Assembly: GCA_965200885.1 (NCBI GenBank)
Contig: OZ241737.1
Span: forward strand, 1,240,001-1,304,000
Source: MPNP01 sp026710155
GTDB lineage: Bacteria > Pseudomonadota > Alphaproteobacteria > Rhodobacterales > Rhodobacteraceae
Length of the DNA: 64,000 nt
Direction of reading: 5' to 3'
Part shown: positions 33,868 to 43,657 of the stretch, piece by piece
Numbering within the stretch: position 1 is the stretch's first letter
Layout of the letters: each line of letters starts with the position of its first letter
Translations under genes and position numbers: made by a program
Notes under the pieces: generated by a model
Seen by the model: only the letters and a program-made list of their open reading frames with translations
What the model was told of the DNA's origin: nothing
Database searches by the model: none

Positions 33868-34926
33868 TTATCTTCCCTTGTAAAAATTCTTGATGGAATT
33901 GGCAAACATTTCAACGACCTGATCATCAATTCCCAAATGTGTGACAAAACGAAACGCAGGTTTTTTACCTGTTACCAGAAAGCCATCCGAACGCAAATGG
34001 TCAAACAGTGGTTGATGATCCTCAGGATGGGGTTCAAAAAACACCATGTTGGTATTTTGAGATATCCGGCATCCTGATCCTTCAGCCAAATCGACCAGGG
34101 AATTGGCCAATGAACTGGCCCTGTTGTGATCTTCGGCAAGCCTGACAATATGATTGTCCAAGGCGTATATGCCAGCTGCAGCCAAATACCCCGATTGACG
34201 CATGCTACCACCAAGGAGCTTGCGATTCCTTTTAATCGATCTTTCGAGACGGGAGGGTCCAGCGAGTAAAGTACCGACAGGAGCCCCCAACCCTTTTGAA
34301 AGGCAAACGGAAACAGTATCAGCAATATTGGCGATTTCAATCGGATTGACATTCAATTCGATGGCAGCATTGAACAGGCGGGCCCCATCAAGGTGCACTC
34401 CCAATCCAAATTTTCTTGCCGTGGTAGCGTTTTCCCTTAGGACATCTACAGTAAGGGCATTTCCGGATACGGTATTTTCCAGGCAAAGAAGATGTGTCTC
34501 CGGAAAATGTGGATCGTCCGGTTTTACATGAGATGCTATGCTTTCATTGATAATTGAACCATCATCTTCGGTGGGGAGAGGAGTAAAAGAGATGCCCCCG
34601 AGTACCGAAGCACCTCCACCCTCAAAAACATAGGTGTGATATTTGTTGCCGACCAAGAGGTCACTTCCTCGACCGCAATGCGTCAGGATGGCAGCAAGGT
34701 TGGATTGGGTTCCAGATGGAAAAAAAACACTCATTTCCTTTCCGACCAGTGCTGCAAATCTTTTCTGGAGTTCGTTTACGGAGGGGTCATCACCATAGAC
34801 ATCGTCACCCACACGCGCACATGCCATGGCTTGTAGCATTCCTTCTGTGGGTTGGGTTACGGTGTCACTCCTGAAATCTCCCTTGAAGGAATTGGAACGC
34901 TTGTCCACACCTGAATTTTCATACAT
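33868..34926 (-). CDS. ltaE: Low-specificity threonine aldolase
   Basis: 352 residues of a fold-type I PLP enzyme: FRSDTVTQPTEGMLQAM, VGDDVYGDDPSVNEL, SGTQSNLAAI, GVHLDGARLFNAA and the PLP-lysine segment CLSKGLGAPVG. It cleaves L-threonine/allo-threonine to glycine and acetaldehyde. Convergent with the DUF1523 gene. Confidence 0.93.
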   Translation of the reverse strand: MYENSGVDKRSNSFKGDFRSDTVTQPTEGMLQAMACARVGDDVYGDDPSVNELQKRFAALVGKEMSVFFPSGTQSNLAAILTHCGRGSDLLVGNKYHTYVFEGGGASVLGGISFTPLPTEDDGSIINESIASHVKPDDPHFPETHLLCLENTVSGNALTVDVLRENATTARKFGLGVHLDGARLFNAAIELNVNPIEIANIADTVSVCLSKGLGAPVGTLLAGPSRLERSIKRNRKLLGGSMRQSGYLAAAGIYALDNHIVRLAEDHNRASSLANSLVDLAEGSGCRISQNTNMVFFEPHPEDHQPLFDHLRSDGFLVTGKKPAFRFVTHLGIDDQVVEMFANSIKNFYKGR

Positions 34927-35185
34927 GTGTTTTGCCGATTGACCTTGAATTGATTTTAAACCTGATTGGCCCTAGAATAGAATTTCAAATGAATACATTG
35001 TATTATCATTTTTTTCGTTTAGCTATTTACCAAGCAGATAAGAAAACCTAATTTTCCATTGGTTGGTTTACTTGTAAAAGGTGGAAGTAACATTTTAGTC
35101 AATTGATACCCTTTCCGGTTTTGGCAAGAATAGGTTTATTCATAAAAAAGGAAAATATTTTTTAATTTAATTTCGGAGATTGCAG

Positions 35186-35692
35186 ATGAACAAGATAGGA
35201 ATCGTACTGGCCGGCATTTCGGTATTTGCGTTGGCTGCTTGTGAAATGGATGATGAATCCGTCAGTACTTTGGGTGGAGCAGCAATTGGTGCCGGTTTGG
35301 GAATGGCTGTTTCCAGTGATGAAGACAAGGAAGAGGGCGCATTGATTGGTGCCGGACTGGGTGCAATAATTGGTAACTCGCTGGCAAATCAGAGATCAGG
35401 TGGAGGTAATCAACAGGCTTCCACCCAGGCAGCAACCCCCAGATATGACCAGTCCCGTTATGACGGTGTTCTATCTGCCCATAACTTCGCCATGCAGACA
35501 GCACTGGAAAACAATGCACCAGAAAGATGGAGATACCAGGGTGCAAGTGGAACCGTTTATCCAACCAATTCCTGGGTGGAATATGGCTTGAGGTGCCGTG
35601 GCTTTGATTCGGTATGGAGCGACAGAGGTCAAACCGGTACCGAGAGCGGCAGTGCTTGCCGACAACCCAATGGATTCTGGAAACAAAATTAA
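35186..35692 (+). CDS. Glycine-zipper outer-membrane lipoprotein
   Basis: 168 residues. The signal peptide ends in the lipobox ALAAC (MNKIGIVLAGISVFALAAC). A glycine-zipper follows (GGAAIGAGLGMAV, GALIGAGLGAIIGN), then a C-terminal domain with two Cys (LRCRGF and GSACRQ). It resembles 17-kDa surface-antigen-type lipoproteins. The ATG at 35186 was chosen because a GGAG site lies upstream and the signal peptide starts there; a TTG at 35180 would add two residues. Confidence 0.8.
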   Translation: MNKIGIVLAGISVFALAACEMDDESVSTLGGAAIGAGLGMAVSSDEDKEEGALIGAGLGAIIGNSLANQRSGGGNQQASTQAATPRYDQSRYDGVLSAHNFAMQTALENNAPERWRYQGASGTVYPTNSWVEYGLRCRGFDSVWSDRGQTGTESGSACRQPNGFWKQN

Positions 35693-35720
35693 TCGGAACC
35701 TTTATTGGAAAGGTTGATTT

Positions 35721-35754
35721 CCATTGCTGGGAATGAATGCATTTCCAGCAATGG
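35721..35754. terminator. Bidirectional terminator between lipoprotein gene and carD
   Basis: CCATTGCTGG (35721-35730) pairs perfectly with CCAGCAATGG (35745-35754) around a 14-nt loop between convergent genes. Confidence 0.75.
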
Positions 35755-35765
35755 AGTGTTTCTGT

Positions 35766-36299
35766 TCAGGCAGCCAGTTCCTTGGTCTTGGACTTCTTGT
35801 GAAGCAGGTTGTCTGAAATAACCTCCTTTGCTTCCAGAATGGAGATTTGCATAACTGCAGCAACTTCCTTGGTCAAACGTCCGTAGGCCTCTTCAAAGAG
35901 TTGTCGTTCGGAGTAGGATTGATCCTTGTTGGGATCATGACGATTAAGATCCCTCACGACTTCAGACAGTTTGATGATGCAACCTGAATTTATTTTCTGA
36001 TCATATTCAATGGCGCGCCTGGACCACATGGATTTTTTCACTCTGGCGCGTCCATTCAACAGCCCGAGTGCCTCGATGAGTTCTTCTTCACTGACGAGAT
36101 TTCGCAAACCGACCTCAGGTACCCTCTTTATTGGAACGCGGAGTGTAAGACCTTCACTTTCAAAGTGAATGACAAACATTTCTTCCTTTGAACCACCAAT
36201 GTTTTGTGAAACTATACTGTCTATCTGTCCAACACCATGAGAGGGATAAACCACTTTCTCACCAACAATAAATCCAAATGCCTTTCGCTTTCGTACCAT
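35766..36299 (-). CDS. carD: CarD family transcription regulator
   Basis: 177 residues. The N-terminal RNA-polymerase-interacting Tudor-like domain (FIVGEKVVYPSHGVGQIDSI, then FVIHFESEGLTLRVPIKRV) is followed by a helical DNA-contacting domain (VKKSMWSRRAIEYDQKINSG). CarD stabilises open complexes at many promoters, including rRNA promoters. A mid-length intergenic region precedes it. Confidence 0.93.
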   Translation of the reverse strand: MVRKRKAFGFIVGEKVVYPSHGVGQIDSIVSQNIGGSKEEMFVIHFESEGLTLRVPIKRVPEVGLRNLVSEEELIEALGLLNGRARVKKSMWSRRAIEYDQKINSGCIIKLSEVVRDLNRHDPNKDQSYSERQLFEEAYGRLTKEVAAVMQISILEAKEVISDNLLHKKSKTKELAA

Positions 36300-36511
36300 T
36301 ATAAATTCCTGTCTACTTCCAACCTGAATTCTGTGGAGAAAAAAATGTCAGAAATTCGAAATGGCAAAACACCTAATTCAAAATTCAAATAAATACCAAC
36401 CACGCTCCACAATTAGTTAAGGGAACATTGGCCGCAGAAACAGAACCAAATCAGTTCAAATCAATACACCTCATAATGGTTCCGTGATGAAATTCCAGAC
36501 ATACAAGTCGA

Positions 36512-38893
36512 TTATTCACCAAAGGGTATCCAAATATTTTTTATCTCAACAGAATGTTTCAAAAATTCTTTGTAATAACTTGAATTCTTATCATACCAGC
36601 AATTCAAATTATTTTCAAGTAACCAAATACGCTTCAAATTTCCAACCGACAGTTCATTGACCATGGCATTATGAGTTGAACAACCTGCAAACCATATGGC
36701 CTCGATATCTTCATGTTCCACTAGGGTTTTTAACAGATCATCATGTTTTCCTGTAATCAGGTTGACCACACCAGCCGGGACATCGGAAGTATCAAGGATC
36801 TGGGTAAAATCCGTACTTGACAATGGACTTGCTTCAGAAGGAATCACAACGCATCTGTTACCCATTGAGACCAGGGAAGCCATCATTGTGACAAAACCCC
36901 ATAGAGGGTATTGATTTGGGCACACCACTCCGACAATCCCCAAAGGTTCATTGAGTGCCATAACGGTTTTTTTGGCTGCCACCTTGTGAATTTTGCCTTC
37001 GAATTTATCTGCCCATGAAGCAAAATAGAATAGTGATTCGATGGATGCTCGAACCTCGCGCAAGGCATCTCTAGAATCGCACATTGTTTGCAATTCTATT
37101 CGCCTGACAAATTCCGTCTCCCGCATTGCAAGGTTTTCGGCCAAAAAATACAGGACCTGCGCCCGATTGTAGGCAGAGGAATGTTTCCAGGAACTTGCCG
37201 AACCGGCAGCTTCCACAGCGTTTCTTATATCCTTCCTGTTGCCCTTTCCAACCGTACCGACGATATCCCCCTGGGGATTCAATACCTTAAGCGAATAACC
37301 ACCATCCGGCCTGACCTTCCTGCCACCAATATAAAGTTTGGGGGTTTGATCTATCAGAGATTCGGGAATTTTCTTTTCATGAACCACACCACCCTTCGAT
37401 TTAGCTTTCGCTTGGACTGGTGATTTTGACGGCTTGGGTTTGGTGTAGTAATCAATACCTTCCCAACCGCCTTCCCGACCAAAGCCTGATTCCTTATATC
37501 CCCCAAAGCCGACTGCTGCATCAAATGTGTTGGTTGAATTAATCCACACCACACCGCATTGAAGTTCATGGGCAATTTCCAATGCCATGTTGATGTTTTC
37601 ACTCCAGACTGAAGCCGCCAAGCCATATTTCGAATTATTGGCAAGATTGATGGCCTCCCTGTAGTTACGAAAGGTCATGCTCACAAGGACCGGACCAAAA
37701 ATCTCCTCACGCATCAGTACCGAACTTGGTGTCAGTCCCGAAACCAACGTCGGAGGGTAGAAAAAGCCATTCGGTGGTAGTGGCAATTGTGGCTGGTAAA
37801 CGATTCCTTTTTCCTCCTTGCCAAGGGCAACCATTTCGCTGATGTGATTTCTCTGTTTCCTACTGATGATTGAACCAATGTCAGTTGATTTATCCAATGG
37901 CGAACCCACTCGCAGGTTATCCATCCGTTTTCTGACCCTGGCGAGGAAAGTATCTGCAATCGATTCCTGAACCAACAAACGCGACCCGGCACAACAAACC
38001 TCACCCTGATTGAGCCAAATTGCATCAACAATACCTTCCACTGCCGAATCCAGATCGGCATCACTGCAAACGATGAAGGGCGATTTGCCACCAAGTTCGA
38101 GGGTTAGGGATTTATTGTCTTCTGCCGTCAGGTGCCTGATTCTTTTTCCTATGGCAGTTGATCCTGTGAAGGCGATTTTGTGGATATCAGCATGCTTGAC
38201 GATATGTTCACCGGTGATACCGTCTCCGGTTACAACATTGACCACGCCGGTCGGCAGGTTGACCTCGGATAGTATTTCTGCAAAGAACAGGGCACTGATA
38301 GGGGTATGTTCGGAAGGTTTGAGGACAACCGTATTACCCATGGCAATGGCAGGCGCAACTTTCCATGCCAACATCAACAGGGGAAAATTCCATGGAACGA
38401 TTTGACCACACACACCATGAGGTATCCTGTCAGGCAATTCGGTATCACCCAATTGCGCCAATCCGGCATGAAAATAAAAGTGCCTGGCTACCAGCGGGAT
38501 ATCAATATCTCTGGTTTCCCTGATCGGTTTCCCGTTATCCATAGTTTCCAGGACGGCTAATAATCGTGCATGCTTTTGAATACCACGGGCTATGGCATAT
38601 AGATATTTTGCCCTTTGATAACCGCCAATTTTGTGCCATTTCCTTTGGGCTTTGATAGCAGCATCCACAGCCCTGTCAACATCTCCCTTGGTACCAGAAG
38701 CTATCTGGGCCAATTCCTCCCCCGTAGCTGGATTGCAAGTCGTAAAATACCCGGGCTTGGTCGATTGCCGATACTGGCCAGCAATGTAGTGACCAAACTT
38801 CCTGCCTCTGTTTTCAAGCCACTGATCCGCATCGGTAGTACTTTCAGGTGAGGGACCATAATCCATCGATTCAAATATGTTTATTGCATTCAT
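36512..38893 (-). CDS. Tandem-domain aldehyde dehydrogenase, second domain truncated
   Basis: 793 residues from ATG 38893 (MNAINIFESMDYGPSPES). The first domain (to about 490) is a complete ALDH: VPWNFPLLMLAWKVAPA, FTGSTAIGKRI, catalytic Glu in LELGGKSP and Cys in NQGEVCCAGSRL, EEIFGPVL. After a basic linker, a second ALDH-like domain begins (PKLYIGGRKVRPDGG), contains VVCPNQYPLWGFVTMMASL but ends early and lacks the catalytic Cys block, so it is probably structural. This two-domain plan is known in ALDH16-like bacterial proteins. It overlaps or abuts deoC and is likely to oxidise the acetaldehyde formed by DeoC. Confidence 0.9.
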   Translation of the reverse strand: MNAINIFESMDYGPSPESTTDADQWLENRGRKFGHYIAGQYRQSTKPGYFTTCNPATGEELAQIASGTKGDVDRAVDAAIKAQRKWHKIGGYQRAKYLYAIARGIQKHARLLAVLETMDNGKPIRETRDIDIPLVARHFYFHAGLAQLGDTELPDRIPHGVCGQIVPWNFPLLMLAWKVAPAIAMGNTVVLKPSEHTPISALFFAEILSEVNLPTGVVNVVTGDGITGEHIVKHADIHKIAFTGSTAIGKRIRHLTAEDNKSLTLELGGKSPFIVCSDADLDSAVEGIVDAIWLNQGEVCCAGSRLLVQESIADTFLARVRKRMDNLRVGSPLDKSTDIGSIISRKQRNHISEMVALGKEEKGIVYQPQLPLPPNGFFYPPTLVSGLTPSSVLMREEIFGPVLVSMTFRNYREAINLANNSKYGLAASVWSENINMALEIAHELQCGVVWINSTNTFDAAVGFGGYKESGFGREGGWEGIDYYTKPKPSKSPVQAKAKSKGGVVHEKKIPESLIDQTPKLYIGGRKVRPDGGYSLKVLNPQGDIVGTVGKGNRKDIRNAVEAAGSASSWKHSSAYNRAQVLYFLAENLAMRETEFVRRIELQTMCDSRDALREVRASIESLFYFASWADKFEGKIHKVAAKKTVMALNEPLGIVGVVCPNQYPLWGFVTMMASLVSMGNRCVVIPSEASPLSSTDFTQILDTSDVPAGVVNLITGKHDDLLKTLVEHEDIEAIWFAGCSTHNAMVNELSVGNLKRIWLLENNLNCWYDKNSSYYKEFLKHSVEIKNIWIPFGE

Positions 38894-38898
38894 CAGCA

Positions 38899-39954
38899 CT
38901 AACCCTGTGGGTGTCGATAGGAAGTTGAATACCTTCCAGTGGCTTGATGTTCCAATTGTCTTTCAATGTCGTTCAGGAGACTCGAAGCTCCAAACCGAAA
39001 AAGACCGGGAGTAAGCCACTCGGTTCCAAGTTCTTCCTTGATCAACATCAAATATTGCAAACTCTCCTTTGCCTTGGAAATACCACCAGCAGGTTTGAAA
39101 CCCACCCGATTGCCGGTAAGTTGAAAATAACTCCTTATGGCCCTGACCATAACAAGCGAAGCGGGAAGGGTGGCATTAATGGGTTCCTTGCCTGTAGAGG
39201 TCTTTATGAAGTCGGCGCCGGCCATCATGGCTACCATCGATGCCTTGCCAATGTTTCTCAGGATTGCCAATTCGCCTGTCGCAAGGATGACCTTGAGCTT
39301 GGCAGGATTGCAAGCCTCCTTGAACAACTTGATCTCATTGTAAAGTTCTTCCCAATTTTCAGTCAGGACATGTCTCCTTGAAATCACCACATCGATTTCC
39401 CGTGCGCCTCGGGAGATGGATTCCCTGATTTCAGCCAAACGCAGATCAAAAGGCGTCAATCCGGCTGGAAAACCTGTTGATACAGCTGCGACAGGAATGG
39501 ACGAACCCTTCAAGGCATCAAGTGCCGGGGCAATCATTTCGTGATAAACGCAAACCGCACCGACCTGCAAGTTCAACTCCTCGACCTTGAGCATTTGAAG
39601 GATCTCCATAGAAACCGGGTTTTGAGCCTTGGTGGCAAGCCTTGTTACCCTTCCTGATGTGTCATCACCCGCAAGTGTGGTCAAATCCATAAGTGTGATG
39701 GCTTTCAATAACCAGGCCGTTTGCCAATGGGATTTTACCGAACGCCTGTTTTTGAGAGTAGTTGTTCTATGTATTATTGCAGTAGGGTTGGCTTGAATTT
39801 CGCCGATCAATCCATGGTCCAATTCAATGCCCGGGTTTTGGGCCTTTATCGGAATCAGCTTGTTCTGTGTCAATTCCCTGGAATCGATGTTTGTTGGATT
39901 GAAACCTGCTGGAGACTGTGTTTCGATGATATGGTTTTTTTTCAACTTAGCCAA
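38899..39954 (-). CDS. deoC: Deoxyribose-phosphate aldolase
   Basis: 351 residues. The TIM-barrel aldolase shows VGAVCVYHEMIAPALDAL, IPVAAVSTGFPAG, EIDVVISR and the Schiff-base lysine in GADFIKTSTGKE, then VGFKPAGGIS. It splits 2-deoxyribose-5-phosphate into glyceraldehyde-3-phosphate and acetaldehyde. The first 90 residues form an extension also seen in other long alphaproteobacterial DeoC proteins. It is followed at once by the aldehyde dehydrogenase gene. Confidence 0.93.
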   Translation of the reverse strand: MAKLKKNHIIETQSPAGFNPTNIDSRELTQNKLIPIKAQNPGIELDHGLIGEIQANPTAIIHRTTTLKNRRSVKSHWQTAWLLKAITLMDLTTLAGDDTSGRVTRLATKAQNPVSMEILQMLKVEELNLQVGAVCVYHEMIAPALDALKGSSIPVAAVSTGFPAGLTPFDLRLAEIRESISRGAREIDVVISRRHVLTENWEELYNEIKLFKEACNPAKLKVILATGELAILRNIGKASMVAMMAGADFIKTSTGKEPINATLPASLVMVRAIRSYFQLTGNRVGFKPAGGISKAKESLQYLMLIKEELGTEWLTPGLFRFGASSLLNDIERQLEHQATGRYSTSYRHPQG

Positions 39955-39977
39955 GAATTTTCAAGAAAGCGTATTTC

Positions 39978-40757
39978 TTAAATTGTTCTCTCCACCATTA
40001 GTTTCTTCACCTCGGCGATGGCCTTGGCCGGGTTCAACCCTTTGGGACATGTCTTTGAACAGTTCATGATCGTATGACATCGGTACAACCTAAATGGGTC
40101 CTCCAACTCGTCCAGCCGTGTTCCGGTACCCTCATCACGGCTATCAATTATCCAGCGATAGGCATGCAAAAGCGCTGCCGGTCCCAAATAACGGTCGCCA
40201 TTCCACCAATAGCTAGGGCATGATGTCGAACAACAGGCACACATGACGCATTCGTAAAGACCATCAAGTTTTTTCCTATCCTCGGGGGACTGTTTCCACT
40301 CGGTACCGGGGTCGGAAGTTTGGGTTGAAAGCCAGGGCATCACTGCTGCATGTTGGGCATAAAAATGTGTCAGATCAGGAATCAGATCTTTCACGACCTC
40401 CATGTGGGGCAGTGGATAGATTTTGACATCACCCTTGATTTCTTCGACACCCTTGATGCAGGCCAGGGTATTTTCCCCGTCGATATTCATGGCACATGAA
40501 CCACAAATCCCCTCGCGACAGGATCGGCGGAACGTAAGTGTAGGATCAATTTCATTCTTGATTTTGATTATGGCATCCAAAACCATTGGTCCACAATCAT
40601 CCATATCCACATGATAGGTATCCAGACGAGGATTATCGGCTGTATCCGGATCCCAGCGATAAATCCTGAATTTCCTGATATTGTTCGAAGAGGCGGCATT
40701 GGGCCACTCCTTTCCCACCTTGATTCTTGAATTCTTGGGTAACCTTAATTCAACCAT
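39978..40757 (-). CDS. sdhB: Succinate dehydrogenase iron-sulfur subunit
   Basis: 259 residues. The [2Fe-2S] ligands are in CREGICGSCAMNIDG; the [4Fe-4S]/[3Fe-4S] clusters are in YECVMCACCSTSCPSYW and CHTIMNCSKTCPKGLNP. It passes electrons from SdhA to quinone in complex II. It is separated from sdhA by a small lipoprotein gene. Confidence 0.97.
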   Translation of the reverse strand: MVELRLPKNSRIKVGKEWPNAASSNNIRKFRIYRWDPDTADNPRLDTYHVDMDDCGPMVLDAIIKIKNEIDPTLTFRRSCREGICGSCAMNIDGENTLACIKGVEEIKGDVKIYPLPHMEVVKDLIPDLTHFYAQHAAVMPWLSTQTSDPGTEWKQSPEDRKKLDGLYECVMCACCSTSCPSYWWNGDRYLGPAALLHAYRWIIDSRDEGTGTRLDELEDPFRLYRCHTIMNCSKTCPKGLNPAKAIAEVKKLMVERTI

Positions 40758-40770
40758 TATTCTCTACTCT

Positions 40771-41058
40771 TTAATTATCATTCCGGCATGGAGCCAGGGT
40801 ATTGTTTGAGGGCTGGAGCCTATCTCGTCCAAGATTGGTGGATGTCTCAAAATTTATTGCTACTGATCTGATTATTTCACCATGAGAGTTGATCCCCAAT
40901 TCTGCTGTACCAGTTTGCCTGACTTGCGGGCTCCGCTTGATTTGTTGACCTTGATTCTCTTCACATAAATGTTCTCTGATGCCCTTGCTCTCAGGTTTTG
41001 GTTCTGAACATCCAACCAGCATTGCAACCATTATGCCAATCAATGGGAAACGTTTCAA
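40771..41058 (-). CDS. Small lipoprotein between sdhA and sdhB
   Basis: 95 residues with a short signal peptide and lipobox (MKRFPLIGIMVAMLVGCSEP), then a hydrophilic tail with two further Cys. It starts 1-2 nt after the sdhA stop and ends 13 bp before sdhB, so it is embedded in the sdh operon. An assembly or anchoring role for complex II is possible but is inference from position only. Confidence 0.75.
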   Translation of the reverse strand: MKRFPLIGIMVAMLVGCSEPKPESKGIREHLCEENQGQQIKRSPQVRQTGTAELGINSHGEIIRSVAINFETSTNLGRDRLQPSNNTLAPCRNDN

Positions 41059-41059
41059 C

Positions 41060-42865
41060 TTAGTAAACCCTTTTCTTTGGAGCTATGATTGCAGGATCTA
41101 TACCACCTTCATCCTGCGAATACAGCAATTCCGAGTGAACTGGTCGATAGGTCATTTCAACATTGGTCTCGTTGACCCAGGCCAGACTGTGAACCCGCCA
41201 ATTCTTGTCATCCCTTTCGGGATAATCCTCATGAGCATGTGCACCACGACTTTCCCTTCTTGCATGGGCTGATTTAACCGTGGCAAGGGAACTTGCCATG
41301 AGGTTTTCCAATTCAAGTGTTTCCATCAGGTCCGAATTCCAAACCATGGATCGGTCGGTTATCTTGATATCATTCATGGAAGAGGCGATTTCCCTGATTT
41401 CCTCCACTCCTTTCGCCAAGGTATCGTCACTTCGGAAAACGGCAGCATATTCCTGCATGGCTTTTTGCATCTTCAACCTGATTTCTGAAGTTGGTATTCC
41501 TCCATTCGAATGTCTGGTCTTGTCAAATTTATCCACAATGGCTTCGACGGATCTATCATCTCCTTCAGGAACTGATCCACCAGGTGTCAGAATCTGTCCA
41601 GCCCTTATGGCTGATGCCCGACCGAAAACAACCAAATCGGTCAGGGAATTTGAGCCCAGCCGATTCGCACCATGTACGGATGCGCTTGCTGCCTCACCAA
41701 CAGCCATCAACCCTGGCTGAACTGCATCAGGATTACTTTCCGCAGGATTGATAACTTCGCCCCAATAGTTGGTGGGAATACCACCCATGTTGTAATGAAC
41801 GGTTGGAAGTACTGGAATTGCTTGCCGCCTGACATCGACGCCAGCAAAGATTTTTGCCGATTCTGATATTCCCGGTAATCTCTCCGCCAGAATCTCTGGT
41901 GGAAGATGATTGAGATGAAGCAGGATGTGGTCCTTATCAGGTCCGACACCACGACCTTCCCTGATCTCCAGTGTCATGCACCTTGAGACAACATCCCTGC
42001 TGGCAAGATCCTTGTAGGTCGGGGCATAACGCTCCATAAACCGTTCACCCTCGGAATTCGTCAGATAACCACCTTCACCACGAGCTCCTTCCGTGATCAA
42101 GACGCCTGCACCGTAGATGCCCGTCGGGTGAAACTGGACAAATTCCATATCTTGGAGAGGAAGATTTGCCCTTGCTGCCAAACCGTTGCCGTCTCCTGTA
42201 CAGGTATGCGCAGAAGTTGCCGAAAAATACGATCGGCCATAACCACCTGTCGCAAGGACAACCATTTTTGCCGAGAATTTGTGCAGTTGACCGGTTTCCA
42301 GGTCCCAGGCCACGATTCCCTGGCAAACACCATCCTCAGAAAAGATGAGATCAAGAGCAAAGTATTCTATGAAAAACTCGGCCTTTTTCTTCAATGATTG
42401 CCCGTAGAGGGTATGAAGTATGGCATGACCGGTTCTATCGGCAGCAGCACAGGTTCTTTGAACCGGTGGGCCTTCACCGAATTTGGTTGTGTGTCCTCCA
42501 AATGGTCTCTGGTATATCTTGCCTTCTGGAGTACGGCTGAATGGAACACCATAATGTTCCAATTCATAAATTGCCCTGGGCGCCTCTCTGGCAAGGTATT
42601 CCATGGCGTCATTATCACCGAGCCAGTCAGAACCCTTGACAGTATCATAGAGATGCCATTGCCACCCATCCGGTCCCATGTTGCCCAAGGATGCGGCGAT
42701 TCCGCCCTGGGCAGCCACCGTATGTGACCTGGTCGGGAATACTTTGGTTATACAGGCGGTTCGCAATCCGTTTTCAACCATCCCAAGCGTTGCCCTCAGC
42801 CCGGCCCCACCAGCTCCCACAACCACGACATCATAGGAATGATTTACAATATTGTACGATGGCAT
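41060..42865 (-). CDS. sdhA: Succinate dehydrogenase flavoprotein subunit
   Basis: 601 residues. FAD-binding motif VVVVGAGGAGLRATLGM, the covalently flavinylated His in RSHTVAAQGGIAASLGN, the substrate-site HPTGIYGAGVLITEGARGEGG and the C-terminal RRESRGAHAHEDYPERDD. It oxidises succinate to fumarate in the TCA cycle and respiratory chain. Gene order is sdhC-sdhD-sdhA-lipoprotein-sdhB. Confidence 0.98.
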   Translation of the reverse strand: MPSYNIVNHSYDVVVVGAGGAGLRATLGMVENGLRTACITKVFPTRSHTVAAQGGIAASLGNMGPDGWQWHLYDTVKGSDWLGDNDAMEYLAREAPRAIYELEHYGVPFSRTPEGKIYQRPFGGHTTKFGEGPPVQRTCAAADRTGHAILHTLYGQSLKKKAEFFIEYFALDLIFSEDGVCQGIVAWDLETGQLHKFSAKMVVLATGGYGRSYFSATSAHTCTGDGNGLAARANLPLQDMEFVQFHPTGIYGAGVLITEGARGEGGYLTNSEGERFMERYAPTYKDLASRDVVSRCMTLEIREGRGVGPDKDHILLHLNHLPPEILAERLPGISESAKIFAGVDVRRQAIPVLPTVHYNMGGIPTNYWGEVINPAESNPDAVQPGLMAVGEAASASVHGANRLGSNSLTDLVVFGRASAIRAGQILTPGGSVPEGDDRSVEAIVDKFDKTRHSNGGIPTSEIRLKMQKAMQEYAAVFRSDDTLAKGVEEIREIASSMNDIKITDRSMVWNSDLMETLELENLMASSLATVKSAHARRESRGAHAHEDYPERDDKNWRVHSLAWVNETNVEMTYRPVHSELLYSQDEGGIDPAIIAPKKRVY

Positions 42866-42874
42866 TGAATTCCC

Positions 42875-43261
42875 CTAACCTACAAATCCGAAAGCAATTC
42901 GTGCAATTGAAATTACCCCTACTGCCATCAAACCCCAGCAAAACAGGGTATTCGAAATCAGGAACACGATTTTCCAGGTCTTGGAATGAACATAATCTTC
43001 AATGACAACCTGCAAGCCAAGTCGCAAATGGAAAAAGGCAACGATCAAAAAGAGGATAGCAGCGATGGCATTGCCCAAATTGGAATAGGTTTCGACAAAT
43101 CCCTGATACCCCGAACCCAATGTTGGCAGAAAGGTGTAAACAAACAGCAGGGACAAGGGAACAAGGGCTACAGCTGATAATCGCTGCATCCACCAGTGGT
43201 GGGTTCCCTCCCTGGATGAACCCAGCCCGTCGACTTTGCTGAAATTGGTCTGAAATTCCAT
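42875..43261 (-). CDS. sdhD: Succinate dehydrogenase membrane anchor subunit
   Basis: 128 residues with three membrane helices. GSSREGTHHWWMQRLSAVAL carries the family's W-x-x-x-R-x-[ST]-A pattern, and FFHLRLGLQVVIEDYVHSK has the haem-ligand His region. It anchors complex II and helps form the quinone site. Confidence 0.92.
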   Translation of the reverse strand: MEFQTNFSKVDGLGSSREGTHHWWMQRLSAVALVPLSLLFVYTFLPTLGSGYQGFVETYSNLGNAIAAILFLIVAFFHLRLGLQVVIEDYVHSKTWKIVFLISNTLFCWGLMAVGVISIARIAFGFVG

Positions 43262-43267
43262 TTAACC

Positions 43268-43657
43268 TTACCAAAAATAAATGCTTAATAGAGAAAGTGC
43301 TGTCAAAAAAACTGTTCCGAGCAAACCAAGTATGGCTGAAATCATTACATTTCTTTCATTGAAGGTTAACCCTACATCCCAAAACAGGTGCCTGATTCCA
43401 TTGCAAAAATGAAACCAAAATCCCGTGAGGCAAGCCAGCATGACAAGATCGCCATAAATTGAGGTGACAATACACGATACAAAATCATGATAACTCTCGG
43501 AAATGGCTCCGGCAAAAAACCACCAAACAATGAGAAAACCACCCACACACAATCCAACCCCGGTTATCCTGTGCATGATTGACATGATTGCATTCAGCGG
43601 CCACCTGTATATGGTAGCGTGAGGTGAAAGTGGTCGTTGGGAGTGGATTTTATTCAT
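43268..43657 (-). CDS. sdhC: Succinate dehydrogenase cytochrome b556 subunit
   Basis: 129 residues from ATG 43657 (MNKIHSQRPLSPHATIYRWP). The RPLSPH and SIMHRITGVGL motifs are diagnostic for SdhC, and HFCNGIRHLFWDVG contains the axial haem His. Three membrane helices. A TTG at 43666 would add three residues. Confidence 0.94.
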   Translation of the reverse strand: MNKIHSQRPLSPHATIYRWPLNAIMSIMHRITGVGLCVGGFLIVWWFFAGAISESYHDFVSCIVTSIYGDLVMLACLTGFWFHFCNGIRHLFWDVGLTFNERNVMISAILGLLGTVFLTALSLLSIYFW

